Part shown: piece by piece, positions 1 through 8,022 of the stretch
Layout: every line of letters starts with the position of its first letter
Numbering within the stretch: the stretch's first letter is position 1
Source of the DNA: Micromonospora siamensis
Lineage (GTDB): Bacteria > Actinomycetota > Actinomycetes > Mycobacteriales > Micromonosporaceae
Direction: 5' to 3'
Assembly: GCF_900090305.1 (NCBI RefSeq)
Contig: NZ_LT607751.1
Coordinates: 5,890,001 to 5,954,000, forward strand
Length of the DNA stretch: 64,000 nt
Translations under genes and position numbers: made by a program
Notes under the pieces: model-generated
Databases searched by the model: none
What the model was told of the DNA's origin: nothing
The model's input: the letters and a program-made list of their open reading frames with translations, nothing else

Positions 1-1193
1 ATCGGGTCCTTGACGCTCAGCGCGGCGTGCAGCTCCGGCACCCGCGCCCCGGCGGCGCGCAGCGGCACCGACAGCGCGTTGGCCACCCCGAGGATCTCCG
101 GCCGGTTGCGCCAACTGGTGCTCAGGCCGAGCACCTCGGCGGGGGTGCCGTCGGCGCGGGCGAAGTCGGTCGGGAAGCGTTCCAGGGTGCCGGCGCTGGC
201 CCCGCGCCAGCCGTAGATGGACTGGCAGGGGTCACCGACGGCGGTCACCGGGTGGCCGCCACCGAAGAGCGCACCCAGGAGCACCACCTGGGCGTGGCTG
301 GTGTCCTGGTACTCGTCGAGCAGCACCACCCGGTAGCGGTCCCGTTCGATCTCCCCCACCCCGGGATGGTCCCGGGCCACCCGGGCCGCCCGGGCCAACT
401 GGTCGGCGAAGTCCATCGCCTCGAAGTCGTCCTTGCGGCGCGCGTACGCCCGGACCAGCGGGAGCAGCTTCAGCCGGGTCTGCTGGAGCTGCAACGCCTT
501 CCGCACGTCGGCGTAGACCCGGCCGGGGCGGGACTGCACGTCGGCGAAGAACCGGCCGGTCCAGGCGGCCAGGGCGTCCGGGTCGACCAGGTGCTCGTCC
601 AGCTCACCGGCGAGGGCCAGCACCGCGTCGGTGATGGTGCTCGGCATCCGGTCGACCTCGGACATGTCCCCGTCGTAGTTGCGGACCAGCAGGTCCACCA
701 GCTGCCACCGGGACGCCTCGGTGAGCAGCCGGGTGGAGGGCTCGTAGCCGGCCCGCAGGCCGTGCTCGGTGACGATCCGGCCCGCGTACGAGTGGTAGGT
801 GGCGATGGTGGGCTCGCCGGCCAGCGGATCGTCCAGCGGGTCCCGGCCCCGCCGCCCCAACCGGCGCACCAGCTGGTCCAGCCGGGTACGCACCCGGTGC
901 GCCAGCTCACCGGCCGCCTTGCGGGTGAAGGTCAGGCCGAGGATCTGCTCCGGCCGGACGTACGAGTTGGCCACCAGCCAGACCACCCGGGCGGCCATCG
1001 TCTCGGTCTTGCCCGAGCCGGCGCCCGCGACCACCAGCAGCGGCGCCACCGGCGCGGCGATGATCTCGGCCTGCTCCCGGGTGGGCGCCGGCAGCCGCAG
1101 CAGCCTGGCCAGCTCGACCGGGGTGTAGCGGGGGCCGGCGTCGGCGGTGCGGGGCGCCGGGGCGGCGGTGCCGAAGAGCGCGGGCTGGGTCAC
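1..1193 (-). CDS. adnB: AdnB-like UvrD-family helicase, N-terminal part (runs off window)
   Basis: The N-terminal 397 codons of a superfamily 1 helicase are visible. Walker A AGAGSGKT has its Lys near residue 62, motif Ia is LTFTRKAA, motif II is LLDEYQDTSHAQ with Asp near 293, motif III is GDPCQSIYGWRGA, and TSWRNR follows. The GTG start is chosen because GGAGGG lies 6 nt upstream and no ATG exists in frame. The gene starts 37 nt after the adnA stop on the same strand, the adnA-adnB order known from mycobacteria. AdnAB is the heterodimeric end-resection helicase-nuclease of Actinobacteria. The C-terminal nuclease domain expected for AdnB lies outside the window, so the family call rests on the helicase motifs and the partner gene. 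Confidence 0.88.
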   Translation of the reverse strand, partial: MTQPALFGTAAPAPRTADAGPRYTPVELARLLRLPAPTREQAEIIAAPVAPLLVVAGAGSGKTETMAARVVWLVANSYVRPEQILGLTFTRKAAGELAHRVRTRLDQLVRRLGRRGRDPLDDPLAGEPTIATYHSYAGRIVTEHGLRAGYEPSTRLLTEASRWQLVDLLVRNYDGDMSEVDRMPSTITDAVLALAGELDEHLVDPDALAAWTGRFFADVQSRPGRVYADVRKALQLQQTRLKLLPLVRAYARRKDDFEAMDFADQLARAARVARDHPGVGEIERDRYRVVLLDEYQDTSHAQVVLLGALFGGGHPVTAVGDPCQSIYGWRGASAGTLERFPTDFARADGTPAEVLGLSTSWRNRPEILGVANALSVPLRAAGARVPELHAALSVKDP

Positions 1194-1230
1194 CGCGGGC
1201 CCTCCGGCCGCCCGGGGACGTTCGGCGCGC

Positions 1231-4200
1231 TCACTGGTCCTCCGGGGCGGGTCGGGTGGCCGGCGGCTCGACCACCTGGCGGCCCTGCCCCGAGACCGGG
1301 CAGCTGGTGCGGACCGGGCAGACCCGGCACTTGGAGTTGGCGACGGCGGCGAAGGTGGCGGCGGCCATCGTATCGGCGGTCCGCCGGACCAGCGCGGTCG
1401 CCCAGCCGGCCGCCGGCCCCTCCCCGGCGGCAGCCTGGGCCTGTTCCCGGGCGTCCTTGCCTCCGGTGCCGAGCTGCACCAGCGCGGCGCCGCCCGGCTC
1501 GTCACCGAACTCGGCGAACGCCCCCGCCTCCACGGCCGCCTGGTACGCCCCGAGCTGCGGGTGCTCGGCGACCTCCCGCTCGGTGACGGCGGTGGACTTG
1601 CCGGTCTTCAGGTCGATCACCACGAGCCGCCCGTCGTCGTCGACCTCCAGCCGGTCCACCCGGCCCTTGAGCTCGACCGGGCGCTGCGGGTCGTCGAGGC
1701 GGACCGCGAACTCGTGCTCGATGGCGAGCAGCCGCCGCGGGTTGCCGGCCAGCCAGCGCAGCAGCTTGTCCACCATCGCCTCGGCGCGGGCCTGTTCGGG
1801 GCCGACCATCCAGCGGGCGGCCAGCTCGATCGCGTCGAACCGGGCTGCCACGTACTCCAGCAGGGCGGTCCGGTCGGCGCTGGCGTCCTCGGCGAGCATC
1901 GCGGCGGCGTGCACCAGGTTGCCGACGCCCTGGGCGGTGCTGGCCGGGCCGCTGCCGCCGTGCCGTTCCAGCAGCCAGCGCAGGCTGCACCGCAACGCGC
2001 TCTCCATCGCCGACGGGGTGACCCGGACCGGGTCGCCCTCGTCGACCAGCGGCCGGTCGTCGGAGAGCGGGCGCAGCCCCCACCACTGGTCCGGGTGCGC
2101 GCCGGGCACCCCGGCGGCGGCCAGCCGGGCCAGCTCGGCCGCCGCGGCCTGCCGCCGGGCCGGCGGCGCCGCCGGGTTGGTGACCGCGGTACGCAGCTCG
2201 GCGACCAGCGCGGAGAGGGTGAGCGCCCGGGGCGGCCGGGTGACCGGCAGCTCGCCGGGCGGGCCGTCCTCGTGCTCCTCGTCGACCACCGGCACCGGCC
2301 CGTCAGGCGTGCCGCCGGCCTCGTCCGTCGGTCCGGGGGTGACCGGTCGGGGCCCGGGGGCGGGGCCGGTCGGCGTCGGCCCACCGCCGCCGACGGCGGG
2401 CGGCTCGGTGGCCCCCAGCTCGTGCAGGAAGCGGCTGGGCTGTTCCTCGTGGTCGTCGCCGCCCACCGCCGCCGAGGCGACCGCGGTGACCAGCAGCCGG
2501 CGCCGGGCCCGGCTCACCGCCACGTGGAACAGCCGGCGCTCCTCGTCGAGCAGGGCGGAGGTCTGCCCGACCAGGCCGGCCCGCAGGCCGGTGCCGTCGG
2601 CCCGGCCGGCCAGCACGTCGACCAGCCGCTCCGAACCGAGCAGGCTGCCGCGCAGCCGCAGGTCGGGCCAGGTGCCCTCCTGCGCCCCGGCCACCGCGAC
2701 CAGGTCCCACTCCAGCCCCTTGGCGGCGTGCGCGGTGAGCAGGCGTACCGCCTCGCCCCGGTCGGCGCTGGCGGCCAGGGTGTCCGCCGGCAGGTCCTGG
2801 CCGAGCACGTGGTCGAGGAAGACCTCGGTACGCGCGCCGGGCAACCGGTCGGTGAACCGGGCGGCGGCGTCGAAGAGCACCAGCACGGCGTCCAGGTCGC
2901 GGTCGGCCGCCTCGGCCCGCCAGCGCTGTGCGCTCTCGTGCTCGCCGGTGGCCGCCCGTCCCCGGGTGATCTCCCCGGCCCAGCGTTCGGCCAGGCCGCT
3001 GGCGTTCCAGACCGACCAGAGCACGTCCTCGACGGTGGCGCCCGGCCGCTCGGCGGACTCCCGGGCGATGGCCAGCAGCCCGGCCACGGCCTGCGCCGGC
3101 TCCGCCCAGCGGCGGTCGATCGCGCCCAGCTCCTCCGGGTCGCGTAGTGCGTCGACGATCAGCTCACCGGAGGGGCGCCGGTCGCCGGCGGCCAGGGCCA
3201 GGGCACGCAGGCCCTGCCGCAGCCGCCGCTCGGCCAGCGGGTCGGCGCCGCCCAGCGGCGAGTGCAGCAGCGCGACGGCGGACTCCTCGTCCAGCCGCTC
3301 CGGCTCCAGCGCGCAGCGCAGCAGGAGCAGCAGCGGCGCGACCGCCGGTTGCAGGTGCAGCGGCAGGTCCTCGCCGTGCACCACGGTCGGTACGCCGGCC
3401 GCGTGCAGCGCCCGTTGCAGCGACGGCAGCCGCAGCGCGGTGGACCGCACCAGCACCGCCATCCGCGACCAGGGCACCCCGTCGAGCAGGTGCGCGGTGC
3501 GTAGCGCGTGGGCCAGCCAGACCGCCTCGCTGGTGGCCGAGCGGAAGGTGCGGACCTCCAGCTCGCCGGGGGGCGCGTCGGGCAGCGGATGCAGCCGCCG
3601 GTGCGCCGCCGGGCCGCGCAGTCGGCGGGCCAGCCGGCCGGTGGCGCCGAGCAGCCGCGCGCCGGCCCGGTAGGAGGTGGTCAGCACGACCCGGGCGGCG
3701 GGCGCTCCGGAGGCCGTCCGGAACCGGTGCGGGAAGGTGGTGACCACGGCGGGGTCGGCGCCGCGGAACGCGTACGTGGAGGAGTCCGGGTCGGCGAACG
3801 CGACCAGGGACCGGCCACCGCCGGTCAGCACGTGCAGCAGCTCCTGCTGGGCCGGGTCGGTGTCGGCCAGCTCGTCGACGTAGACGTGGCGCAGCCGGCG
3901 GCGCTCGGCGTCGAGCAGCTCCGGGTCGTCCAGCAGCATGCCGGTGGCGGCCCGGACCAGCTCCGCCGGGTCGTACGCGATGGAGCCGCGGTTGCTGACG
4001 TCGCGCAGGGCGAGGACGGCGACGTACTCCCGGAGGAAACGGGCGGCGGCCGGCCAGTCGGCGCGGCCCAGCTTCTCGCCCAGCCGGGCCAGCTCCACCG
4101 GACCGACGCCCCGCTCGGCGGCACGCATCAGCAGGTCCCGCAGCTGCGCGGCGAAGGCCCGGGTGCGCAGTGCGGGGAGCAGGTCCTCCGGCCAGCCGAC

Positions 4201-4869
4201 CGGGTCGTCGTCGGGCTCCTCGCCGACCACGTCGAGCAGCTCGCGGATGATCAGATCCTGCTCGGGGCCGGTCAGCAGCCGCGGCGACGGCTCGCCCCGC
4301 TCGGCGGCGGCCCGGCGCAGCAGCCCGAAGGCGTACGCGGGGAAGGTGCGCACCAGCGGCTCGCGGAGCACCCGGTGCCCGTCGGCGGCGATCCGGGCCT
4401 CCAACCGGTGCCGCAGGTCGGTGGCCTGCCGGCGGCTGAAGGTCAGCACCAGGACGCGTTCCGGGTCGACGCCCTCGGCGACCCGGGCGGCCACCGCCTC
4501 GACCAGGGTGCTGGTCTTGCCGGTGCCGGGACCGCCGACGACCAGCAGCGGGCCGTCGGTGTGCGCGACGATCTCGGCCTGCACCGGGTCGGCCAGCCGC
4601 CCGGCCGTGAACCGGACCCCGGCCGGACCACCCGCGGCCCCGACCCGTACGCCCTCACCGGCCGGACCGCCCCCGGTCACCGCCTGGACGCCGGAACCGG
4701 CCGGCGTGCCGGGGCCGGCCTGCGTGGCATCGCCCGCCGACCCCTCGGGCCGGCGGCCCGCCTCGGCCCCCTCTGTGGACCGACCATCCCCCCGCGCCGT
4801 CCCGCCGTCCGCGCGGTCCCCCCGGACCCCCTCGGCGGGCCGGCGCACCAGCCGGTACGCCTGCATCAC
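1231..4869 (-). CDS. adnA: AdnA-like ATP-dependent helicase/nuclease subunit
   Basis: A 1212-residue protein with a UvrD-like helicase followed by a RecB-family nuclease. Walker A is VVGGPGTGKTS (Lys118). Motif II is VYVDELADTDP, where DELA replaces the usual DExQ. Later helicase motifs include AHAAKGLEWD and FHVAVSRARRR. The C-terminal nuclease shows GRVDRLE and VVIDLKTGK, the core of the PD-(D/E)XK fold. A cysteine in ALRC and the cluster SKCRVCPVRTSC resemble the four-Cys iron-sulfur staple of AddB/AdnA nucleases. A Gly/Ala-rich linker of about 70 residues (roughly 12-84) separates the N-terminal QAYRLVRRP from the helicase; it is low-complexity and makes the exact start slightly uncertain. 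The protein is expected to unwind and resect double-strand ends together with AdnB. Confidence 0.9.
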   Translation of the reverse strand: MMQAYRLVRRPAEGVRGDRADGGTARGDGRSTEGAEAGRRPEGSAGDATQAGPGTPAGSGVQAVTGGGPAGEGVRVGAAGGPAGVRFTAGRLADPVQAEIVAHTDGPLLVVGGPGTGKTSTLVEAVAARVAEGVDPERVLVLTFSRRQATDLRHRLEARIAADGHRVLREPLVRTFPAYAFGLLRRAAAERGEPSPRLLTGPEQDLIIRELLDVVGEEPDDDPVGWPEDLLPALRTRAFAAQLRDLLMRAAERGVGPVELARLGEKLGRADWPAAARFLREYVAVLALRDVSNRGSIAYDPAELVRAATGMLLDDPELLDAERRRLRHVYVDELADTDPAQQELLHVLTGGGRSLVAFADPDSSTYAFRGADPAVVTTFPHRFRTASGAPAARVVLTTSYRAGARLLGATGRLARRLRGPAAHRRLHPLPDAPPGELEVRTFRSATSEAVWLAHALRTAHLLDGVPWSRMAVLVRSTALRLPSLQRALHAAGVPTVVHGEDLPLHLQPAVAPLLLLLRCALEPERLDEESAVALLHSPLGGADPLAERRLRQGLRALALAAGDRRPSGELIVDALRDPEELGAIDRRWAEPAQAVAGLLAIARESAERPGATVEDVLWSVWNASGLAERWAGEITRGRAATGEHESAQRWRAEAADRDLDAVLVLFDAAARFTDRLPGARTEVFLDHVLGQDLPADTLAASADRGEAVRLLTAHAAKGLEWDLVAVAGAQEGTWPDLRLRGSLLGSERLVDVLAGRADGTGLRAGLVGQTSALLDEERRLFHVAVSRARRRLLVTAVASAAVGGDDHEEQPSRFLHELGATEPPAVGGGGPTPTGPAPGPRPVTPGPTDEAGGTPDGPVPVVDEEHEDGPPGELPVTRPPRALTLSALVAELRTAVTNPAAPPARRQAAAAELARLAAAGVPGAHPDQWWGLRPLSDDRPLVDEGDPVRVTPSAMESALRCSLRWLLERHGGSGPASTAQGVGNLVHAAAMLAEDASADRTALLEYVAARFDAIELAARWMVGPEQARAEAMVDKLLRWLAGNPRRLLAIEHEFAVRLDDPQRPVELKGRVDRLEVDDDGRLVVIDLKTGKSTAVTEREVAEHPQLGAYQAAVEAGAFAEFGDEPGGAALVQLGTGGKDAREQAQAAAGEGPAAGWATALVRRTADTMAAATFAAVANSKCRVCPVRTSCPVSGQGRQVVEPPATRPAPEDQ

Positions 4870-4931
4870 CTCATCCCACCACGCCGGTACGACATCCCCA
4901 CCCCCACCACCCCGCCCTCAGCCCCAGCTCA

Positions 4932-4993
4932 CGTCGATCATGAGGTTGACGGCACAAATGGAGATCCACTTCGCCGCGAACTTCATGATCAAC
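4932..4993. repeat. Copy A of a 62-bp palindromic dispersed repeat
   Basis: The ends form an inverted repeat, GATCATGAGGTT at 4936-4947 against AACTTCATGATC at 4979-4990 (one mismatch). Aligned with the reverse complement of 57674-57735 it matches at 49 of 62 positions. It lies between adnA and the next minus-strand gene. Confidence 0.8.
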
Positions 4994-5028
4994 GGGCCGG
5001 GTCGGGGGTGTGGGGTGGGGTGGGGCAG

Positions 5029-5574
5029 TCAGGTGAGGTGGGATTCGAGGGCGTCCAGGGCGGCGGGGACGGTGTCGGTAACCGTGAGCAGGGCCAGGCC
5101 GGCGGGCTTGAGGAAGGTCTGGTCGGCCAGGGCGCCGAGCCAGTCGACCAGCGGACGGTAGAACCCGTCGGCGTCCACCAGGGCCATCGGCTTGGTGTGC
5201 ATGGTGAGCGTGGCGGTGGTCCAGACCTCGAAGAGCTCGTCCAGGGTGCCCAGCCCGCCGGGCAGGGTGAGGAACGCGTCCGACTTCTCGATCATGAGGG
5301 TCTTGCGGCTGGCCATCCCGTCGGTCACCAGCAGCTCGTCCGAGGCGAGGTCGGCCACCTCCAGGTCCACCAGCGCCTGCGGGATCACCCCGATCGTCCG
5401 CCCGCCGGCCGCGCGGGCGCCGTCGGCCAGGGCGCCCATCATCCCGACGCAGCCGCCGCCGCTGACCAGCGTGTGCCCTCGCCGGGCCAGCTCCGCGCCG
5501 GTGGCGGCGGCCAGGTCCAGCCAGCGCTGGTCGAGGGTCCGGGAGGAGGCGCAGAAGACGCAGATCGCCGCCAC
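5029..5574 (-). CDS. LOG-family (TIGR00730) protein
   Basis: A 181-residue Rossmann-fold protein. It begins AAICVFCASS and carries LVSGGGCVGMMGA, MASRKTLMIEKSDAF and the family signature PGGLGTLDELFE. LOG proteins include cytokinin riboside 5'-monophosphate phosphoribohydrolases, which release the base from nucleoside monophosphates; the substrate of bacterial members is often unknown. It starts 4 nt after the stop of an upstream gene of the same family, so the two are probably co-transcribed. The R-K-x-M-I and PGGxGTxxE residues needed for catalysis are present, so it is probably an active enzyme. Confidence 0.88.
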   Translation of the reverse strand: MAAICVFCASSRTLDQRWLDLAAATGAELARRGHTLVSGGGCVGMMGALADGARAAGGRTIGVIPQALVDLEVADLASDELLVTDGMASRKTLMIEKSDAFLTLPGGLGTLDELFEVWTTATLTMHTKPMALVDADGFYRPLVDWLGALADQTFLKPAGLALLTVTDTVPAALDALESHLT

Positions 5575-5578
5575 CGGA

Positions 5579-6478
5579 TCAGACCTCCCCGCCCGGCCGG
5601 GTGACCCGTCCGCCGGCCGGTCCCCCGGTACGCTCCGGCTCCGGCGTCGCCTCGGCGGCGGCCTGCTGGTCCTCCCCGGTACGCGCCACGGCCTCCTCGC
5701 GGACGGCCTCCTGCTCGGCGGAGAGGGCCGCCTCGGCCTCCACGATGTGCCGCACCGCCGCGTCGACGTCGTCGGTGACGCAGATCAGCTCCAGGTCGAC
5801 CGGGCCGATCTTGCCGTCGGCGGCCATGGTGTCCCGCAGCCAGTCCAGCAGCCCCTGCCAGTACGCCTGCCCCATCAGCACCACCGGGAACCGGGTCACC
5901 TTGCCGGTCTGCACCAGGGTCAGCGCCTCGAAGAGCTCGTCCATGGTGCCGAAGCCGCCGGGCAGCACCACGAACGCCTGGGCGTACTTGACGAACATGG
6001 TCTTGCGGGCGAAGAAGTACCGGAAGTCGATGGCCAGGTCGACCCAGTCGTTGAGGCCCTGTTCGAAGGGGAGCTCGATGCCGAGGCCGACGGAGAGGCC
6101 GCCGGCCTCGCTGGCGCCCCGGTTCGCCGCCTCCATGACCCCTGGGCCGCCGCCGGTGATCACGGCGTAGCCGGCCCGGGCCAGCGCGGCCCCCAGCTCC
6201 TCGGCCATCCGGCACTCGGGGCTCTCCGGCTTGCTGCGGGCCGAGCCGAAGACGCTCACCGCCGGCGGCAGGTCGGCGAGGGTGTCGAACCCCTCGACGA
6301 ACTCGGAGAGGATCCGCAGTGCGCGCCAGGCGTCCTTGGTCTTCCAGTCCCCGCGCCCGCTGGAGTCCAGCAGGCGCTGGTCGGCGGTGCTGGACGGGAT
6401 GGCGCCGCGACGCAGCGTCACGGCGCCCCGGTGCCGTTCCGGGTCGCGGCCGGGCTGGCGCCCGTTGCTCTGGCTCAT
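5579..6478 (-). CDS. LOG-family (TIGR00730) protein, second copy
   Basis: A 299-residue member of the LOG family. Visible motifs are VSVFGSAR, VITGGGPGVMEAANRGA, RKTMFVKYAQAFV and PGGFGTMDELFEALTL. It is longer than its downstream paralogue because of an N-terminal extension and an acidic C-terminal tail. The start at MSQSNG is preferred over an in-frame start 132 nt upstream because a TACGGT hexamer sits 7 nt before this ATG, the spacing of a leaderless promoter, and because similarity to the family begins after it. Specific substrate unknown; nucleotide phosphoribohydrolase activity is inferred from the motifs. Confidence 0.85.
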   Translation of the reverse strand: MSQSNGRQPGRDPERHRGAVTLRRGAIPSSTADQRLLDSSGRGDWKTKDAWRALRILSEFVEGFDTLADLPPAVSVFGSARSKPESPECRMAEELGAALARAGYAVITGGGPGVMEAANRGASEAGGLSVGLGIELPFEQGLNDWVDLAIDFRYFFARKTMFVKYAQAFVVLPGGFGTMDELFEALTLVQTGKVTRFPVVLMGQAYWQGLLDWLRDTMAADGKIGPVDLELICVTDDVDAAVRHIVEAEAALSAEQEAVREEAVARTGEDQQAAAEATPEPERTGGPAGGRVTRPGGEV

Positions 6479-6485
6479 GAGGGCC

Positions 6486-6491
6486 ACCGTA
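6486..6491 (-). promoter_or_regulatory. Leaderless -10 element of the LOG gene pair
   Basis: On the minus strand TACGGT is followed by 7 nt and then the ATG at 6478. This matches the TANNNT-N6/7-RTG arrangement of leaderless actinobacterial transcripts. Confidence 0.55.
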
Positions 6492-6588
6492 GTGGAGCAG
6501 CTCACGGTTGGCGTGCGGGCCGGGCCGGCCGGGAAATAGTTCCGGATCTTGAGCAACCAAACCGGTTGCCCACACGTCTTACCATTCA

Positions 6589-6601
6589 CATACCCGGTAT
6601 G
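6589..6601. promoter_or_regulatory. Operator-like palindrome CATACCcGGTATG
   Basis: A 13-bp palindrome with 6-bp arms. It sits a few bases downstream of TACCAT (6580-6585), a possible -10 of the small gene at 6634, and so would overlap its transcription start. The same CATACC-N-GGTATG core recurs at 12526-12538. Confidence 0.45.
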
Positions 6602-6633
6602 CCGGGGCACGCGCCTTCGGGGGAGGAGCCAGC

Positions 6634-6792
6634 GTGATCAGTAACAGCGAGATGACCCGGATCCGTCGTCAGATGCAGCGACGGATCCACGACGTCGTGG
6701 CCGAGCGCCGCCGCGCCCGCCTGTTGGAAGCCCACACCCCTGATCCCACCGCCCAGCCCACCACCACCCAGCCCCTCACCCCCGCCCCCTAG
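6634..6792 (+). CDS. Small basic protein, unknown function
   Basis: A 52-residue ORF starting with GTG. The strong Shine-Dalgarno GGGAGGAG lies 5 nt upstream, which is the main support. The first half is Arg-rich and helical in character (MTRIRRQMQRRIHDVVAERR), with Met and Arg spaced as in an amphipathic helix; the second half is Pro/Thr-rich and probably disordered. It stands alone between a divergent LOG gene and convergent dapE. The good ribosome site and upstream promoter-like sequence suggest it is expressed. I do not recognise a family; a nucleic-acid-binding role would be speculation. Confidence 0.6.
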   Translation: MISNSEMTRIRRQMQRRIHDVVAERRRARLLEAHTPDPTAQPTTTQPLTPAP

Positions 6793-6827
6793 ACCAACCC
6801 CACCCTCCCCAGCCCCGCCCAGCGGGG

Positions 6828-6887
6828 CGATCAAGGAGTTTGCGTCACCGGGAGCGTTCTCCGGTGACGCAAACTCCTTGATCAACG
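6828..6887. repeat. Copy B of the palindromic dispersed repeat; strong hairpin
   Basis: Perfect 23-bp inverted arms (6829-6851 and 6861-6883) flank a 9-nt loop. The arm GATCAAGGAGTTTGCGTC differs at two bases from the arm of copy C, so this is the same family. It lies between the convergent ends of the small gene and dapE and could terminate transcription from both sides. Confidence 0.8.
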
Positions 6888-6924
6888 GGAGAGCCTGCGG
6901 GCGACGGGGGTGGGGTGGGGTGGG

Positions 6925-7998
6925 TCAGGCAGGGGTGAGCCAGCGGTGGAGGGTGGCGGCGCCGTCGCGGATCTTGCCGATCTCGACGTGCTCGTCCTTG
7001 TGGTGGGCCAGGTTGGGGTCACCCGGGCCGAAATTCAGCGCCGGGATGCCCAGGGCGGCGAAGCGGGCCACGTCGGTCCAGCCCAGCTTGCCGATCGGGG
7101 CGGCACCCACCGCCGCCAGGAACTCCCGCGCGGGCGGGGCGTCCAGGCCGGGCGCCGCGCCGGCGGCCGAGTCGGTCACCACCAGGTCGAAGCCGGCGAA
7201 CACCTCGCGTACGTGCGCCTCGGCGGCGGCGGGGTCGCGGTCCGGGGCGTACCGGAAGTTCACCTCGACCTCGCAGCGGTCCGGGATCACGTTGCCGGCC
7301 ACGCCGCCGTGGATGCCGACGGCGTTGAGCCCCTCCCGGTAGTCGCAGCCGTCGATCGTCACCCGGCGCGCCTCGTACGTCGTCAGCCGGCGCAGCACCT
7401 CACCGGCGGCGTGGATCGCGTTCGAGCCGTGCCAGGAACGGGCGGCGTGGGCCCGGGCGCCGGTGGTGGTCACCGTCGCCCGCAGCACGCCCTGGCAGCC
7501 GGCCTCGACGATGCCGTACGTCGGCTCCAGCAGGACCGCGAAGTCCGCCTCCAGCCACTCCGGGTGCGCCTGGGAGACCAGGGTCAACCCGTTGTAGCGG
7601 GACTCGATCTCCTCCGCCTCGTAGAAGAGGTAGGTGACGTCGTACCGCGGGTCGGGCAGGGTCACCGCGAGGTGCAGCGCGAACGCCACCCCGGACTTCA
7701 TGTCCGAGGTGCCGCAGCCGTACATCAGGTCGCCGCGCATGGTCGACGGCCAGTTGTCGTTGTGCGGCACGGTGTCCAGGTGGCCGGCGAGGACCACCCG
7801 CTGGGACCGGCCCAGGTCGGTACGCGCCATCACGGTGTTGGAGTGCCGGTACGTGGTCAGGTGCGGGACGGACCGCAGGACCTCCTCGACGCAGTCGGCG
7901 ATGGCCTTCTCGTTGAGGGACACGGACTCCATGTCGACCAGCACGCGGGTGAGCGCCACCGGATCGGCCAGGACCTCGGGGGTCAGCGGGTTCTGCAT
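6925..7998 (-). CDS. dapE: Succinyl-diaminopimelate desuccinylase
   Basis: A 357-residue M20-family zinc peptidase homologue. AGHLDTVP supplies the first metal His and Asp, YGCGTSDMKSG the bridging Asp, and FYEAEEIES the catalytic Glu pair. The C-terminal segment LAHHKDEHVEIG supplies the last His. The enzyme removes succinate from N-succinyl-LL-diaminopimelate in lysine and peptidoglycan precursor synthesis. The frame stays open far upstream, but this ATG is chosen because TACCGT lies exactly 7 nt before it and the family N-terminus fits. It is transcribed divergently from dapD, only 24 bp away, so two steps of one pathway share a control region. Confidence 0.93.
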   Translation of the reverse strand: MQNPLTPEVLADPVALTRVLVDMESVSLNEKAIADCVEEVLRSVPHLTTYRHSNTVMARTDLGRSQRVVLAGHLDTVPHNDNWPSTMRGDLMYGCGTSDMKSGVAFALHLAVTLPDPRYDVTYLFYEAEEIESRYNGLTLVSQAHPEWLEADFAVLLEPTYGIVEAGCQGVLRATVTTTGARAHAARSWHGSNAIHAAGEVLRRLTTYEARRVTIDGCDYREGLNAVGIHGGVAGNVIPDRCEVEVNFRYAPDRDPAAAEAHVREVFAGFDLVVTDSAAGAAPGLDAPPAREFLAAVGAAPIGKLGWTDVARFAALGIPALNFGPGDPNLAHHKDEHVEIGKIRDGAATLHRWLTPA

Positions 7999-8005
7999 GT
8001 CTCGC

Positions 8006-8015
8006 ACGGTACCGT
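8006..8015. promoter_or_regulatory. Face-to-face overlapping -10 boxes of dapE and dapD
   Basis: The palindrome ACGGTACCGT reads TACCGT on both strands. Each TACCGT is followed by exactly 7 nt and a start codon, ATG of dapE on minus and GTG of dapD on plus. The two hexamers share the central TA, so one polymerase binding event should exclude the other. Confidence 0.65.
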
Positions 8016-8022
8016 CAAAATC

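Noticed and set aside
3508..5604. 698-codon open frame on the plus strand
   Set aside because: It is antisense to adnA and a LOG gene, is Gly/Arg/Gln-rich and has no domain. Such shadow frames are common at this GC content.
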